This document shows, in pieces, positions 21,951-34,075 of a stretch of 64,000 nt of DNA. The stretch lies in the NCBI RefSeq assembly GCF_032854445.1, contig NC_088301.1, forward strand, positions 8,178,281-8,242,280, written 5' to 3'. The position numbers were made by a program, and so were the translations under genes. Source of the stretch: Liolophura sinensis. Taxonomy: Eukaryota > Mollusca > Polyplacophora > Chitonida > Chitonidae. The notes beneath the pieces are model-generated. The model had not been told where the DNA came from. It ran no database searches and saw only the letters and a list, made by a program, of their open reading frames with translations. Position 1 is the first letter of the stretch. Each line of letters starts with the position of its first letter.

Positions 21951-24900
21951 CCTAATGTAGGCAGGAGAAATGATCACACAAATATTGCTAATAATATACT
22001 ACTACTGACATATGATTTGCTCCTTTAGACAATATACATGTAATTCTACCAGGAATCCACAGTTTGTCTTTTGTCCCATTGTCAGCTCTTCTAATGAACA
22101 ATGTGTTCACATCTTTAGTCTTCGAAAGAACTGAGAGAGAAATGTAATTTTGGTTGTCTGCACGACTAACAGGTATCCTAAAAATCGGAAGAATTACAGT
22201 GCTACCGTCTCATCCATTTATTTATTTATTTGCCTCTTTAAATTTATTGTCAAGAATTTTACACATACACGATGACGCTTAGATTTATGGATGAAGGAAA
22301 CCACAGTGCCTGGAGTAAAACACTCGCCACTACAAAAGGAAAAAATGATGCGTAGGGAATTTTTTAATCGCATAGATAGGTCTTTTGTCCACATCACTGT
22401 AACTAGTACGCTTATAACTTATTTTCCCACACTTAAAAATGTAAAGAAAAGCTCTTGAAATGTTCAAAGTGGGTGATGTATGTACTTGGTAAATGTATGC
22501 CTAATGATAATTTGGATGAAGCCTGATTTCAGCTGAGATAATCACACTGGAATTGAATTTACGGGTTTAAATTATGTATTACCGATAATTACAGTGTATT
22601 AATTTACTAAAAATGTTGTTCTAAACTCAATAATATAAAAAAATGACTATCAACGACAAAATCCAGTTTAATTGGTTTTCGTTTTAACATGATGAAATGT
22701 GAATGTTATACAATTCTAGCAGTTGTCGAAGACATTAATATAATATTTATAAAATATACCTATCTTAATATAAAATAAGTACTAAATATGTAAAATCAAA
22801 ACTAAAACTTGCAACCTAAGACTGAAGGCTAAGATCAATGCAAGAAAACTTTTGAACTTACCTTGCAATGTTAAGTATATATCAGCGCACTATAAAAGCA
22901 ATTTTCCTCAGTCCTTTATCTGGGGGTGCTTCTGCAGTTTTGCCAAGAAGTCCGATACATTCGCGTTTTTAAAAGGCTGTCGATTTCTAATTTATGAGGT
23001 GTGTGTCACATGCAGATATTTTTGCCCCATTGCTTACTCTTGCATGTCGGCCGTAGCATGTACATGCAGAACTCCTCTGGAAAACTAATATTTATGATTG
23101 AGTTTTAGGCAAGAAAAGAGATTATATGTTCCTTGGGAATAACATTCTGTTCTAATGTGTAACAAACTTGGCAATATTTATGCAATATATAGGCCTACCA
23201 TAATTACTTATTTTCAGAAAGAATCAAAACTATAGTTTCAGTGCATGACGTGACGAATATCATAGGTTTTCTTGTGTTTGGGTTACAGAATCTTTCCTGC
23301 ACTGATGTGACAACCCGTACAATTGCTATTACGTCATAGTATATTGAGAATTCCCCCCCTGGTGATTTTATATTGTTGTAAACAATTAATTTTAAGTTAT
23401 TCTCGAGAGACAAGAAAAAAGTTTTATATAAAATTGTTCTGGCATTATTTACAGCCTAAAGTTATTCACACAAAACCAAAAAATAAGTAAATAAATTCCA
23501 GAACTTATCAATGTCAAAATTATGATAAAAAATATGAGGGCTGTCTATGTGAAAGCATGAAACAAGTATTAAAGTTAGGGGAGGGGAGGCTGCTCTTGTA
23601 CGAAACTGTTGGAGATTATCAAGAATAAAGAACTGTTACATAACCATATCATATCAAAATCAAATTATACATATTCTTTATAGAAATACTGGAATTATAT
23701 ATCAAACCAACGCTGTTAGTTTTTTAGTTAAAACCCATTACAAAAATAGAAATTAAAGATATATTTGTTTAAATCATAATACAAAATTCATTACGTTCAC
23801 AGTTATAAAACACAGTACAGTGTAAGCGTGGCAGGTGCGTCTTATTTTGCAGCCATGACATTGTTGAGATGCCAAATATAATATAGATATGATAAATTGG
23901 GAGATCATGATATAGTTTCATACAGGCTATAATATAGCTTATTGTATGAAAATTCGTATTCCGCTGGTTATAAAAACTGACCACCGGTTAAAGAATGTAG
24001 TTTTTTGTTTGGTTTTCGATCTTAATTAAATAAATAAATAAATAAAGATACCTTTTCTGTCAACTTTTAAGCTCATGTTGTATGTTTGAACTTCATATAC
24101 TGACTTTCTTGTTCTTAGTAACCCTTTTGGCGATTCTGATATAGCTTATAATCAAGGTTATTCCACAATGCTTTACACAGACTGTTCTGTGCTAAATTTG
24201 TCGATACAAAAAAATCAAACAACATAATCTACTCAATTGAATTTTGATTTTTATTCCATACAAATATATTTATCTTCATAGCTTGTAAGGGAGATGGGTT
24301 AGATGTTTAAGAGAGAGAAAATGAAAAACTGAATGGTGTATTTTGGGCATTTAGGTGAAAAATTCTTGGGCACGTCATTAAACACCAATGAAATAAATAA
24401 TTAAAATAAATCAAACAGTTTTCTAACAGTGACAAGCTGCAGGAGTGTATTTTTATGACCTACGTTTTAAAAAAAAAAGTAAGTATCTAGCTATTAACGA
24501 TCGATTTGCTCCATAATTGTCGATGAAATACATGATATGTACGATTTATTATCTGCCCATATTTCACCTGTGTCTTCATTTACACATTAGTTTAGTACAT
24601 TCGATGACGGTCTGGTCCGACGTCGCCTGGCGTATCTCGCTGTCTAGTCTGGCAGTCTGGACGACGTTTTCTGCTCACAAAAACATGCATGAACTGTCTA
24701 CAAACTGAAGACAGGGCTTTGGCGTAACACCTGCGGTCGGAGGTTAGGCTGTTTGAAAAACGCTAATTTTAGCATAATCTGCAAATTGGTGCATTATACA
24801 AGCTCCTAATGCGGAGGAGAGGATACGACTGTTGACAATGATTCACATACTAGGGGCAAAGTCTATAAGGGGGTGTGATATTTTGAGTATGATAAGTCCG

Positions 24901-25517
24901 TAATATGCATTTTACTGGCGCCAAAATGATAGCCTGAGAAAATTTCAAATTTCTGGCTAATTCAAGTCGTGCTTTTTTGTAATTTATTTATAGGATAAAC
25001 ATGTGTGAGCACATCCGGTGACCTTTTTGTTTTGTTTGATAACATTTATACTTTCAACTTAGGTTTTGTAAGAGACTATGAGCCGTAATATGTGTACACT
25101 TAAAGTATTTAAAATATTCTTTGTTGAACTAATATATTCCTTCTAATTGTTTGTGTATTCGAATATTCGAAGCACAGAACAGAAAAAAATGACATGAAGT
25201 AAATGTCTACATGACAGTTCAATCTTTTAAACTAACAAAAAACCCGCTATGGGTTTCAGCATGACGGCACGCCCAAGCTTGCAAGTGCATGCATTTAGTT
25301 TCCCTAGGTGATACCAGTAAATATAACATAATTAAAACATACATCATGGAGTAAACGCTTTAAAATATGGGATTACTATTGAAACTGTTGTGATCAAATG
25401 GCTAGACAGTTTCAACATATTTAATATTTATTGCCAAATCAGATTTTGTGTTGATATGCTTAGATGATCATTTGAGTGTAATACAGAGTATTATACAGAG
25501 TATCAACAGAGTGTAAT
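21951..25517. other. Intergenic, AT-rich, no gene seen
   Basis: Contains a truncated type 1 SINE tail at 24350-24410 (cacgtcattaaacaccaatg). No supported coding segment. Confidence 0.45.
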
Positions 25518-25518
25518 G

Positions 25519-25602
<84 letters not shown>

Positions 25603-25635
25603 GTAATAATAAAATAATAACAACAACAACAACAA
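25516..25635. repeat. (AAT)n microsatellite
   Basis: About 28 uninterrupted AAT/ATA triplets followed by AATAGT and ACA variants. The poly-tyrosine open frame on the minus strand is an artefact of it. Confidence 0.98.
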
Positions 25636-28157
25636 TATGTTCAATAAAATATAAGTATAATACAAGTATAAATGAGAAAATGAGACTGCGTTAACATAAT
25701 ACAGAACAAAGTGTGTCAGCCAAAGATGAGCATTGTTTTCCACATGTAGAATCAGAAAAGTTCAATCAAAATTTTGAAAAATCAAGCATGCTACAAATCA
25801 AGCACATCGATGAAGAGTTAGAAAAAAACAATGGCTGACATCAAAATGCTAGATGCCTGTATATACCCCTATTTCTGTTTGACAATTATAATCATATTGT
25901 CGAAATTTTTTTCTTCTCGAGCGGAATGTAACAGCACTCAAAAATTGTGCGTGTTGCACAAATGACTACATCATCAAAACAGGATCAAAATGACCTAATA
26001 CCATGTTAATATCGTGTTATAAATATGAATATTATATCTCTAAAAGTAGAGGCTTATAAATGTATTTGTCCATTCTATGTTTTTACAGTGTTTTCAAAGA
26101 AATACACACCCAGACACTGTTTGGTCTGTACCATCACTTATTTTTTTTTGCTTAATTAATTAGCGTTATGTGAGTAGAAATCACCATTAAGCATACCTTG
26201 AGTTTTACCTTTACACCTATAATTCTGTTTAAAATCACAAAGCCTTCAAATGACCTGTGGGATCCATGTTATGTAGACGGGACCGGTTTTCATTTTCTTT
26301 TATTAATAGTGTCCACCACATAAAAATCCTATATGATACAGATGTTTGCAATACTAGTCCAGCTTGGTATTTTTCTAGACACTTTGGAATCTATACGTCC
26401 AAACCGATATTCGCATACCAGCCCTCATCTCAGATGGACGAACCAACCCTTAGTTAAAACTCGAAAACCACAACATTTCAAAATATATAATCTAGAAAAT
26501 CGTATGTATGTACTCATGATTTAACTGTATACATAACAAAGAAGTACATTTTATGATATAGGCCAATAGCCTTTTAAATACTTAAAATGACAGCATCGCC
26601 AGCCGTGCCATCTGTTCGATTTTAAAGACTTCATCAAGTGTTAACCATTATAAACATTTCAAACGCGTTCCTCCTCCACAACTGACAAAATGCTGGATTT
26701 AACATTAACAGTTACATACTGTATAAAATTTCAAAATTAAGAGAGTTACCAATCCGATATAGATGGCGTTTAGAAAGACAAAACTATAATAATTGTAAGT
26801 AGTATATACCCTTGTATTGAGAATTGCATGTTGTATCAGTATATTCAAGCCTTTTTTGCCTTCTCTTTTGCTGTCAGTATCAAGACATACTAGTAGGGTA
26901 TAACAACAGGAGAACTGTCATCAGTTAAGAACCAACCGTATATCCGAATATGTAGTTCCTCAAGCCGTGTTAGCAAATTAGGTCACGTGTTCCAATACAG
27001 ATTCCGCAGCCTGGGGTGCATGTGTCCTTATGTAAAACAGTAAACTCAATCTCCATCAAATAAGTGAAACACCGATATATATAAATTAAATAATAACAAA
27101 AAAAATAATCTTAATACTTAAATAAAATGAATAAAAATCGAGGCGTGAAGGGACATCTGGTAAAACAAAGAAATCAAAGTGTTTTTCCTGCAAAACATTT
27201 TAAATGGATGAATATTTCAAGAGGGATTGTCTCATAAAGTAACGCCAAATTCCTAATTCAGTATATGATGTCCTACGGAAAATGCCCTTTTGGTCCATTA
27301 CTTGTTCATCTTATAATGTGTCTACATTTATAATCAACTGATCAGATATCGGGTGGGGGGCGGGGGGGGGGGGGTATTCAAACAAGCAAAATGTGCCCGA
27401 AAATTTGTCCTTATGGTCACCCACACATACATATGGTAGTACTGTGAAATGAATCAGATAAAAGAAAGAGAAAAAAGCGACAACAAAAAAGTCTATATAA
27501 AGTGGACGGCAAGAAATCATAAAAGTATTGGTTGGCCTGAATTTTTGTTTTCCGGTCATGTGAAGATAAACGGACACTGACTTTGAATTATTTTAAATAA
27601 AGCATGCATATTTGGATTAATTCGTCCGATGTATTTCCGATCCAGACTGTGGATGGCGCCGCACCTCGAATATGCGCAACAAGGATGTTAATTAACTCCC
27701 TATTATCGTATGCATTTCTTATTATTCGCTTGGCAGCGTTAACTACGCAGTACTGACTGAAACCACGTCATATAGTATTGTTATATCGCATGTGGTTTCC
27801 TGGAGTCCTCCGTCAATTATAACTTTAGAATTTATATCTTATACCTCAGAATAAGTAAGCAATTTAAGACTCTAGCCTTTTGCAAAACCACACTGCCAAC
27901 ACGCATTCATACTACAGTGTCTTATTTAGTACACGCCAGGTGAAAATCTGTTTCTCGTTAACCCTTTAAATGTATGTGTTCATTTTATCCCAGATTGTAT
28001 AACTAATCCAGATATCCTTGGATATCATGTAAATACTCTGTTATTGTTAGCTTCACAAACACTTTTGTTATTCTGAGCAGATGATACAAGTAAAAAAGAA
28101 AACTAAATTAATGAAACTTTTCCCAGACAAAATTCCAATAGGATTTCACACGAATTT
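25636..28157. other. Intergenic, AT-rich, no gene seen
   Basis: Includes a poly-G tract at 27353-27373. Open frames are short and featureless. Confidence 0.45.
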
Positions 28158-28340
28158 AGGACCGCTTCGGTGGCCAAATGGTTAGAGCACCCGCCTCGAA
28201 GTCGGGAGATCCCAGGATTAAACCCTTGTCGTGTCACACCAAAAAATGATACCTACTGCTGTTTCGCTTGGGGCTCAGTATTTAAAATCTATGCGTCGAA
28301 ACAGACATTCGTATACCAGCTGAACACCAATAAGGATGTT
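28158..28340 (+). mobile_element. 5' part of a type 2 tRNA-derived SINE
   Basis: The tRNA-like head is ccgcttcggtggccaaatgg, then ttagagcacccgcctcgaag and a B-box-like ggattaaaccc. The same head occurs on the minus strand at 29560-29650. Confidence 0.8.
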
Positions 28341-28374
28341 CCAGGTCAATAATCGTAAGGCCAATTCCCAATTC

Positions 28375-28880
28375 GATGTTTAACACAAATTAATAAAGAG
28401 CTAAGGAAGTATGTAAAGTACGAATATAGGACAGAATCAAACAAAGAGAAGCGGTCAACAGTTTTCAGTGATGTAGAAAAGTGAAATCAGTATTCAAATA
28501 TTGTACCATACTAGAATATCAAAATCAAAAATATGTATCTTAGTTGCGCTTTGATTGCCTCTGTTCCTATATCCAACGTGGCGATCTAATTCAACATGAT
28601 GAAGATACAGCCCCTTACCCCGGGTTAAGCGGAATTAGACACAAGCACGAAGGAGAACTCCAGAGATTCTGAACGCTTTGTCTATATTTACCTACAAGAG
28701 AAATGTACTCATTGTAAAACTTAAGAAGCTTTTATGGAACAACCTTGACACACTAGTTTTTGCAGTAATTACTTGTGACGTTGTTTGAAACAGTCACACA
28801 ACAAACAGGATCTAACAAATGCTATAAGACGATATATGTACGCGCCATATGCAGGGCCCTTCGGTATATTGCTGCCCAAG
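28375..28880 (-). mobile_element. Penelope-like element, 3' non-coding region
   Basis: This segment has a second, diverged copy at 33700-34060 (shared blocks: gcggaattagacacaa, gtcacacaaca, taaagtacgaa). In both places the segment lies directly downstream (minus-strand sense) of sequence matching the end of the reverse-transcriptase frame, so it is inferred to be the element's 3' region. Confidence 0.55.
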
Positions 28881-29465
28881 TAAGGATAATTTAGAAAATT
28901 AAAATTAAAATCCCTATTGTCGTCTGAGACAGGAAACCGTTTTGGCCATGGTTTTTGGTGTACAAATGCATGTCTAGATAAGATGTACCATCTGGAGAGT
29001 CAGTGGTTTCCTTTAAATCCAGCGAAGGTAGGTAAATATCTTTCATAGACTTGGGTATATATGGATTGCTTAAAAGCCAGCAGATCATCAATACACCGTT
29101 TAGCGGATAAGAAAGATCGGACCTGGAGAGGATAACTCCTTAATAGTTTCTGCATATAGCCGTATTCATATGAGAACAAGTATAGGCCGGCCAAAAGAGG
29201 GTCACAATTTGTACCCATCGGAATACCTATACAATGTTTATATGTGCTTTTCCGGAATTTCACATATGTTATCAATGAGAAATTCAAGCAACTCAGTGAA
29301 CATGGAAAGATCCCATGTATGGTAACAGTTGTATATAAATGAGCTGAAGAAGACTTTGCTACCTTTGACGTTAATGTAGCGGTGACCAGTTTTATGAAAC
29401 ACCGATACAATTAGTGATTCTGTGTGAGGAATTTCAGTCCAAAGAGTGAAGAGTTTAGAGCAAGG
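28881..29465 (-). pseudogene. Penelope-like element reverse transcriptase remnant
   Basis: Minus-strand frames at 29238-29465, 29000-29260 and 28891-29091 together cover part of a reverse transcriptase. In order they show a block ending FTELLEFLIDNI, then GIPMGTNCDPLLAGLYLFSY (the conserved palm segment), then RCIDDLLAFKQ (the catalytic DD pair, with Cys where Tyr is usual), then LPSLDLKETTDS and YLDMHLYT. These blocks match the reverse transcriptase of Penelope-like retroelements found in invertebrates. The frame changes at least twice, so the copy is dead. The GIY-YIG endonuclease is not seen here. Confidence 0.78.
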
Positions 29466-29651
29466 AAACATAACTGGTCGGCCCTGTGTCAGTATAAAGT
29501 GACTGGGTGTTGTGTCATGTCTGGTGTCTCCAGCATTATACTTCAGTAGCCTCAGCACTTTGGCTGTAGTATTACCCGACCCGGGTTTGATCTCAAGTCT
29601 CCCGACTTCGAGGCGGACGCTCTTACCACTAGGTCACCGAAGAGGCCTCCA
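29448..29651 (-). mobile_element. Type 2 tRNA-derived SINE, 3' truncated
   Basis: On the minus strand the head (ggtgacctagtggtaagagc, cctcgaagtcgggagac, gatcaaacccggg) is followed by the body block with gccgaccagttatgtttcct. It abuts the reverse-transcriptase remnant. Confidence 0.8.
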
Positions 29652-30714
29652 TCGTTCGATAGACAATACGTGTGTATGTGTGTGCATGTGATTGCCAAAC
29701 CCCCCTATGCGTCGCTTATACAGTTGATAAAGGAAGTCCTTTACTTCCGGAGGTCAGCACGTGTGTGGTGGCTGCCAATACCGAGACCAAGGTCGGTGAC
29801 TGAACAGATCAACGTGAAGGACGAATCTCCAGGCTATCGGAAGTCACGATAAAATCATAAAAATGCAGAAGATTTACAGTTGCCTAACAAAAACAACGAT
29901 AGGCCAACGGGAGTTCTAAAAGCACTGTCAACAGAACAAGCTTACGTTTTGTAGTCCATTATAATCCAAAGTCAGTGTAGTCCATGATTTAACAGGTTCT
30001 AACAGGTAGGCACTTACGGTAAACGTCAGAATGTTCGGAAGGATTTTTCCTGAAATAAATTTTGGACTCTACAATCTCAATTTGTAAATGAGTAAAGTGA
30101 GCGAAATATTTAGTGGACCAGGTGTTTATAAATTATAAATTAGACCCAAGAAGCTCACGAACTTCCAAAAGAAAAACAGAATGCCAAAAAAACCCAACAA
30201 AACAAGCTTTATATCCGAAAGGGGGTGTATGTTTTTTTCTGTAGATTTGTTGCTATTTTGTGGGGGGGGGGGGGGGGGGAGACTGGTTTCGGTTTCAGTA
30301 TTCCAGAAGTAAAAGGTAGAGTGAAATACATTAATGCTGATGGAATCATGGGGTAGAATGATAATAAAATGGCAACACAGTGAGATATGTTTTCGTAGAC
30401 ATTTTTTTTTAAATTTCTTTTGCGGATAAGGCAAGGATGAATAATTCTAAGGTAGAACAATCATAATCCAAAAGAAGGCAAATGTTTGGAGTTTTCTTTG
30501 AAAACCTGTTTCAGCTCACACAAATTCCCCCCATTATGATGTAAACCTTCAGTACTTAGAAGCCATAACTAAAAACGTTTGTCTTTATACTGATTATACT
30601 ACATGCAAGTATAAATGTAATTTCTCTTTCTCAGTTCTACAGAAGGAAAATGTGTTGCTCATTTGAGAAATTTTAAGAAAATTTTGTTTTCACTGTGAAT
30701 GGTAACAATTATGA
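29652..30714. other. Intergenic, no gene seen
   Basis: Contains a poly-G tract at 30261-30279. Otherwise featureless AT-rich sequence. Confidence 0.45.
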
Positions 30715-30842
30715 ATGTATGTGTGTATGTATGTTTGTGTGTATGTGTGTATGTATGTTTGTGGGTATGTGTGTTTGTGGGTATGTGTGTTTGTGGGTAT
30801 GTGTGTTTGTGCGTATGTGTTTGTGTGTATGTGTGTATGTGT
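30715..30842. repeat. TG-rich microsatellite (tgtgtatg / tgtgtttgtgggta)
   Basis: Compound repeat of TGTG, TATG and TTTGTGGG units, about 128 bp. Confidence 0.95.
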
Positions 30843-30843
30843 G

Positions 30844-31060
30844 CTTTGGGTTTTACGTCGTACTTCACAATTTTTTAATCTTATGACGAGCAGGAATTAT
30901 TATGTGTGTGTACACTACACACTGTGTCTTCTTGTAGCCGGGCGAGTCCATGCCGTCAAAGTGCTGCAGCAACTGAAGCATCACGTCAAGACACCAGACG
31001 CGACACCCCACCCACTCACATTATACTAACACCGGGCCAACCTGTCCTCTCAGCACTGAT
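30844..31060 (-). mobile_element. Type 2 SINE, 5' truncated
   Basis: On the minus strand, starting from the high-coordinate end: a ggttggcccggtgttagtat body block, then the tail with tcataagattaaaaaattgt and gtacgacgtaaaacccaaag. It matches the body and tail of the copy at 60997-61340. Confidence 0.75.
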
Positions 31061-31292
31061 CGCCAATCGCGGATAAATATAAATGCATCGCTTATACTTA
31101 TAAGTTATGGCAAAATAAATATTGCACTTTCTTATATAGCGATGGTAATTAGAAACAGTTACTGGCATACGCCATAGTATTTCAGTTTCGTAATAAACCA
31201 CAGCCAACACATACTTAAAACTCAGAACTGATAGCAGAGAACTGATACAATTCATGAAATTACTTTATTCGCCCCTCCAATGTGCCTCTTTC

Positions 31293-31445
31293 ATATTAAT
31301 TCCTGCATATAGTCGTATTCACGTAAAAACAGGTGTAATTCTGTCAAAATGGGTGCGCAGTTGGTCACATTCACAGTTGTTAAACGGCATCGTCGAATTT
31401 TACATAGGTATTATTTATGCGAAATTCCACCAATTCAAGGGAAAT
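31293..31445 (-). pseudogene. Second, degraded Penelope-like reverse transcriptase fragment
   Basis: The stretch cctgcatatagtcgtattca and about 130 following bases align by eye with 29150-29290, the core palm segment of the remnant at 28881-29465, with many substitutions and small gaps. No open frame is left. Confidence 0.5.
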
Positions 31446-31674
31446 TCAAACATAGTTGAAATAGTTGAAATATAGAAAGGGTTAATGAAACGGGGAACTG
31501 TTTCAGTGAATTCGATACTGCTGAGGACAAAATTCTCTCTACAAAGTCTTTGTGTAAAAACAGAGAAGGCTATAGAGAGTAGAAAAATCTCGGGTGAATA
31601 CCTCCTGATCCCTTTCCATTGTTTTAATGTTATTGTATGTTAAATGTGTTAACAACGCGGCATTTTAAGTTATT

Positions 31675-32577
31675 CTAGACCTGTGAGAGCTAATAAATTA
31701 CAACTGACATCACTGCATTGTTTTTACCTAACACTGCTTAAGCCATGGTGCTGGGAGGTGTGTACTTTGCAGGTACTTATGCATTTACATGAACATTTAA
31801 AAAACACTAACTGCGGTAAATTAACAAGAGGCTGTATTTAATCAGTTACGTGTTACCATCTCAATGTCGTCGCTGCTCTGTTTTTTTCTTCTTTCAGTGC
31901 TGTACGTGTAAATATTTACATGGTATGTTCTTTCGGGGAGGTGGAAGGGGGGGGGGGGGGAGCAGTTCTTCTGTGAAACGTTTTGAGTTTTTAAATATCC
32001 ACACCCACAATAGCTCATGGTTGTTTTCATAATGCCATTACAATACCTATTCCAAAATTGTAAAGCTCTCATCAATACGGTTGACAAAAGTTTAGTGGTA
32101 TATAACTTTTTAACCCCGGAATATAGATGGCTTTGTATGGGTCTAGGAGTCCAAAACACACATTCGTATACCATCCGTCAAACAAACAGTTCCCCGTTAA
32201 AATTCCCAAGCCGAAATCACGGCTTGGGAGTTCGAAGACGACAGTGTGATAGTTGGCAAATGGTCACAGGTAACCAGTGAAATCCGGCCTATTGTCAATT
32301 TACCTCAGTTAGGGTTTTATTCTAGCTGTACTAGCTGTAAATGTAAAATCGGCTTTATGGGTGTGTATGAATGTAAAAAGAAGAAAAATACACACCCTTT
32401 TCCGCAATGATTTACTCAGAATTGAAAAGAAAAGCAATGCAAAGATGGTTCTCTAACTGTTCATGTAAATGCATAAATAGTTGCAAATTACACGCCCCCC
32501 AGCACCGTGGCATAAGCAGAGATAGGTGAAAAAATGCAGTGATATTAGCTGAAATTTATTAGACGTCACTGATCTAG
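31675..32577. mobile_element. Palindromic non-autonomous DNA element with ~118-bp terminal inverted repeats
   Basis: Arms at 31675-31793 and 32460-32577 are inverted copies (outer end ctaga; inner end catttacatgaa), about 80 percent alike by eye. The 670-bp centre has no transposase. It contains a perfect 9-bp hairpin (cccaagccg / cggcttggg near 32204-32228) and a G run (31946-31960). Solo arms or relatives occur at 214-291 and about 40930-41010. Confidence 0.75.
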
Positions 32578-33699
32578 AAGTACACAGAGTGCTGTCTTGT
32601 CATCAACATGATCACCAGCGAACTGCACAAAATGTATTCTTCCCTGAAGCCAATGGTGCTCTTAACGATTTCACACAAGATACTTGCCTTTAAATAGTGC
32701 AGCACTTTACATATCCTATAAAAATTATAAATATAATAATATCACTTTACAATTTCCAGGATTATGAAAATTTTACATTTAGGTGCAGATATTGCACTAA
32801 CATATTTTGCGACTGAATGTAAATTAAGGTCGATGAGAATACTGAAGAAGTTGAATGTTTAGGGAAAATTTACATTGAAGAAGTATTCTGTCACGGCACT
32901 GTACAGCTTCTGTTTGGAGTGAAGTACATACATGAAATGTATATAAAAGAGCCAGTAATGTAAACTACAGAAGTTTATCAAGTTATTCTTTTCCACACAT
33001 TTGACATATGTCGTGTTGCATGGTGGGAGCTAAGTACCTGGTGTCCAAAAAACTGCATTAAAAATTTCATAATAGCGAAAGCACCATCGGTTACATAATG
33101 CCGTCAGCTCTAAAATAATGGGAAGCATGGGAATGTAGAAAATTCCATGTCACAAAAATTTCATTGAACCCATCGTATAAATAAGAATTAAATTAACTTC
33201 AGTTTTGTTTTACATAAATTTGCTTTGTCGATCGTAAAAGATCCTACTATTTAACCATTTACTGAAACATTCAGAATAAAATCGTAACAAAATGGCAATT
33301 TCCATTTCTTACGTGTGGTCATTTGTCAACTGTCACACTGTCATCGCTACTTTGGTTCTACGCTCTATGTAGTGTTTTATGCTGAAGCTTGATTATGATC
33401 ACCATTAACTCTGCTCACACATCACCGTTTACTGATTTTGGGTTTCCTATTTCTTTTCACAAAACGTTCCAGTAAATCCATGAATAGTCATATCAATGAG
33501 CAGTCCTTCAGTAATGAAACAATGAGAAAATGAAATGATTCCAATGTCTACTGCGGCTGTGTTTATGTATTTAATTGTTCCTTAGAACTCCATACGCAAG
33601 ATTTTATCAGTTATACGATGGATGTATGTTTTATTGGTGACGGAAACGCAGTTTCCGGAGTAAGTAGCTTACCTTTAGCAAAATATTCATTATTAATTT
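32578..33699. other. Intergenic, no gene seen
   Basis: AT-rich, no repeats or coding segments recognised. Confidence 0.45.
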
Positions 33700-34075
33700 T
33701 CTACGGGTGAATTAAGAAAGTATATAAAGTACGAAATTAGGACTTACTCGTGGAAAGAGAAGAAGTTTTCAATGATGTTGAAATGATGCTAGTAAATACG
33801 TTGTCGATAATAATACATGTATCTCTGATGCGTTTTGATTGCAACTGTTCAGATATCCAACACGATGGGTGTATTTACATCCCTACGCTCGGGTTGAGCG
33901 GAATTAGACACAATCATGAAGCAAAGCGCCAGAGCGCAGGGGTTTAGTGGAATAACCTTGACGCACTATAGTTTTTGTTATAATAACTTATGACGTTGGC
34001 TGAACCCGTCACACAACACACAGGACCCTTCTAATCTAGTATGTTTAGAGAGTCTGTGGTTACCTTTAAAACTAA
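33700..34075 (-). mobile_element. Truncated Penelope-like element 3' end
   Basis: Diverged copy of 28380-28830, with gagcggaattagacacaatc and gacgttggctgaacccgtca. It ends at a short block (agagtctgtggttaccttta) matching the C-terminal coding part at 28995-29020. A 5'-truncated copy, as is usual for retroelements. Confidence 0.6.

Noticed and set aside
25468-25743. Poly-tyrosine protein on the minus strand
   Set aside because: A direct translation of the AAT microsatellite.
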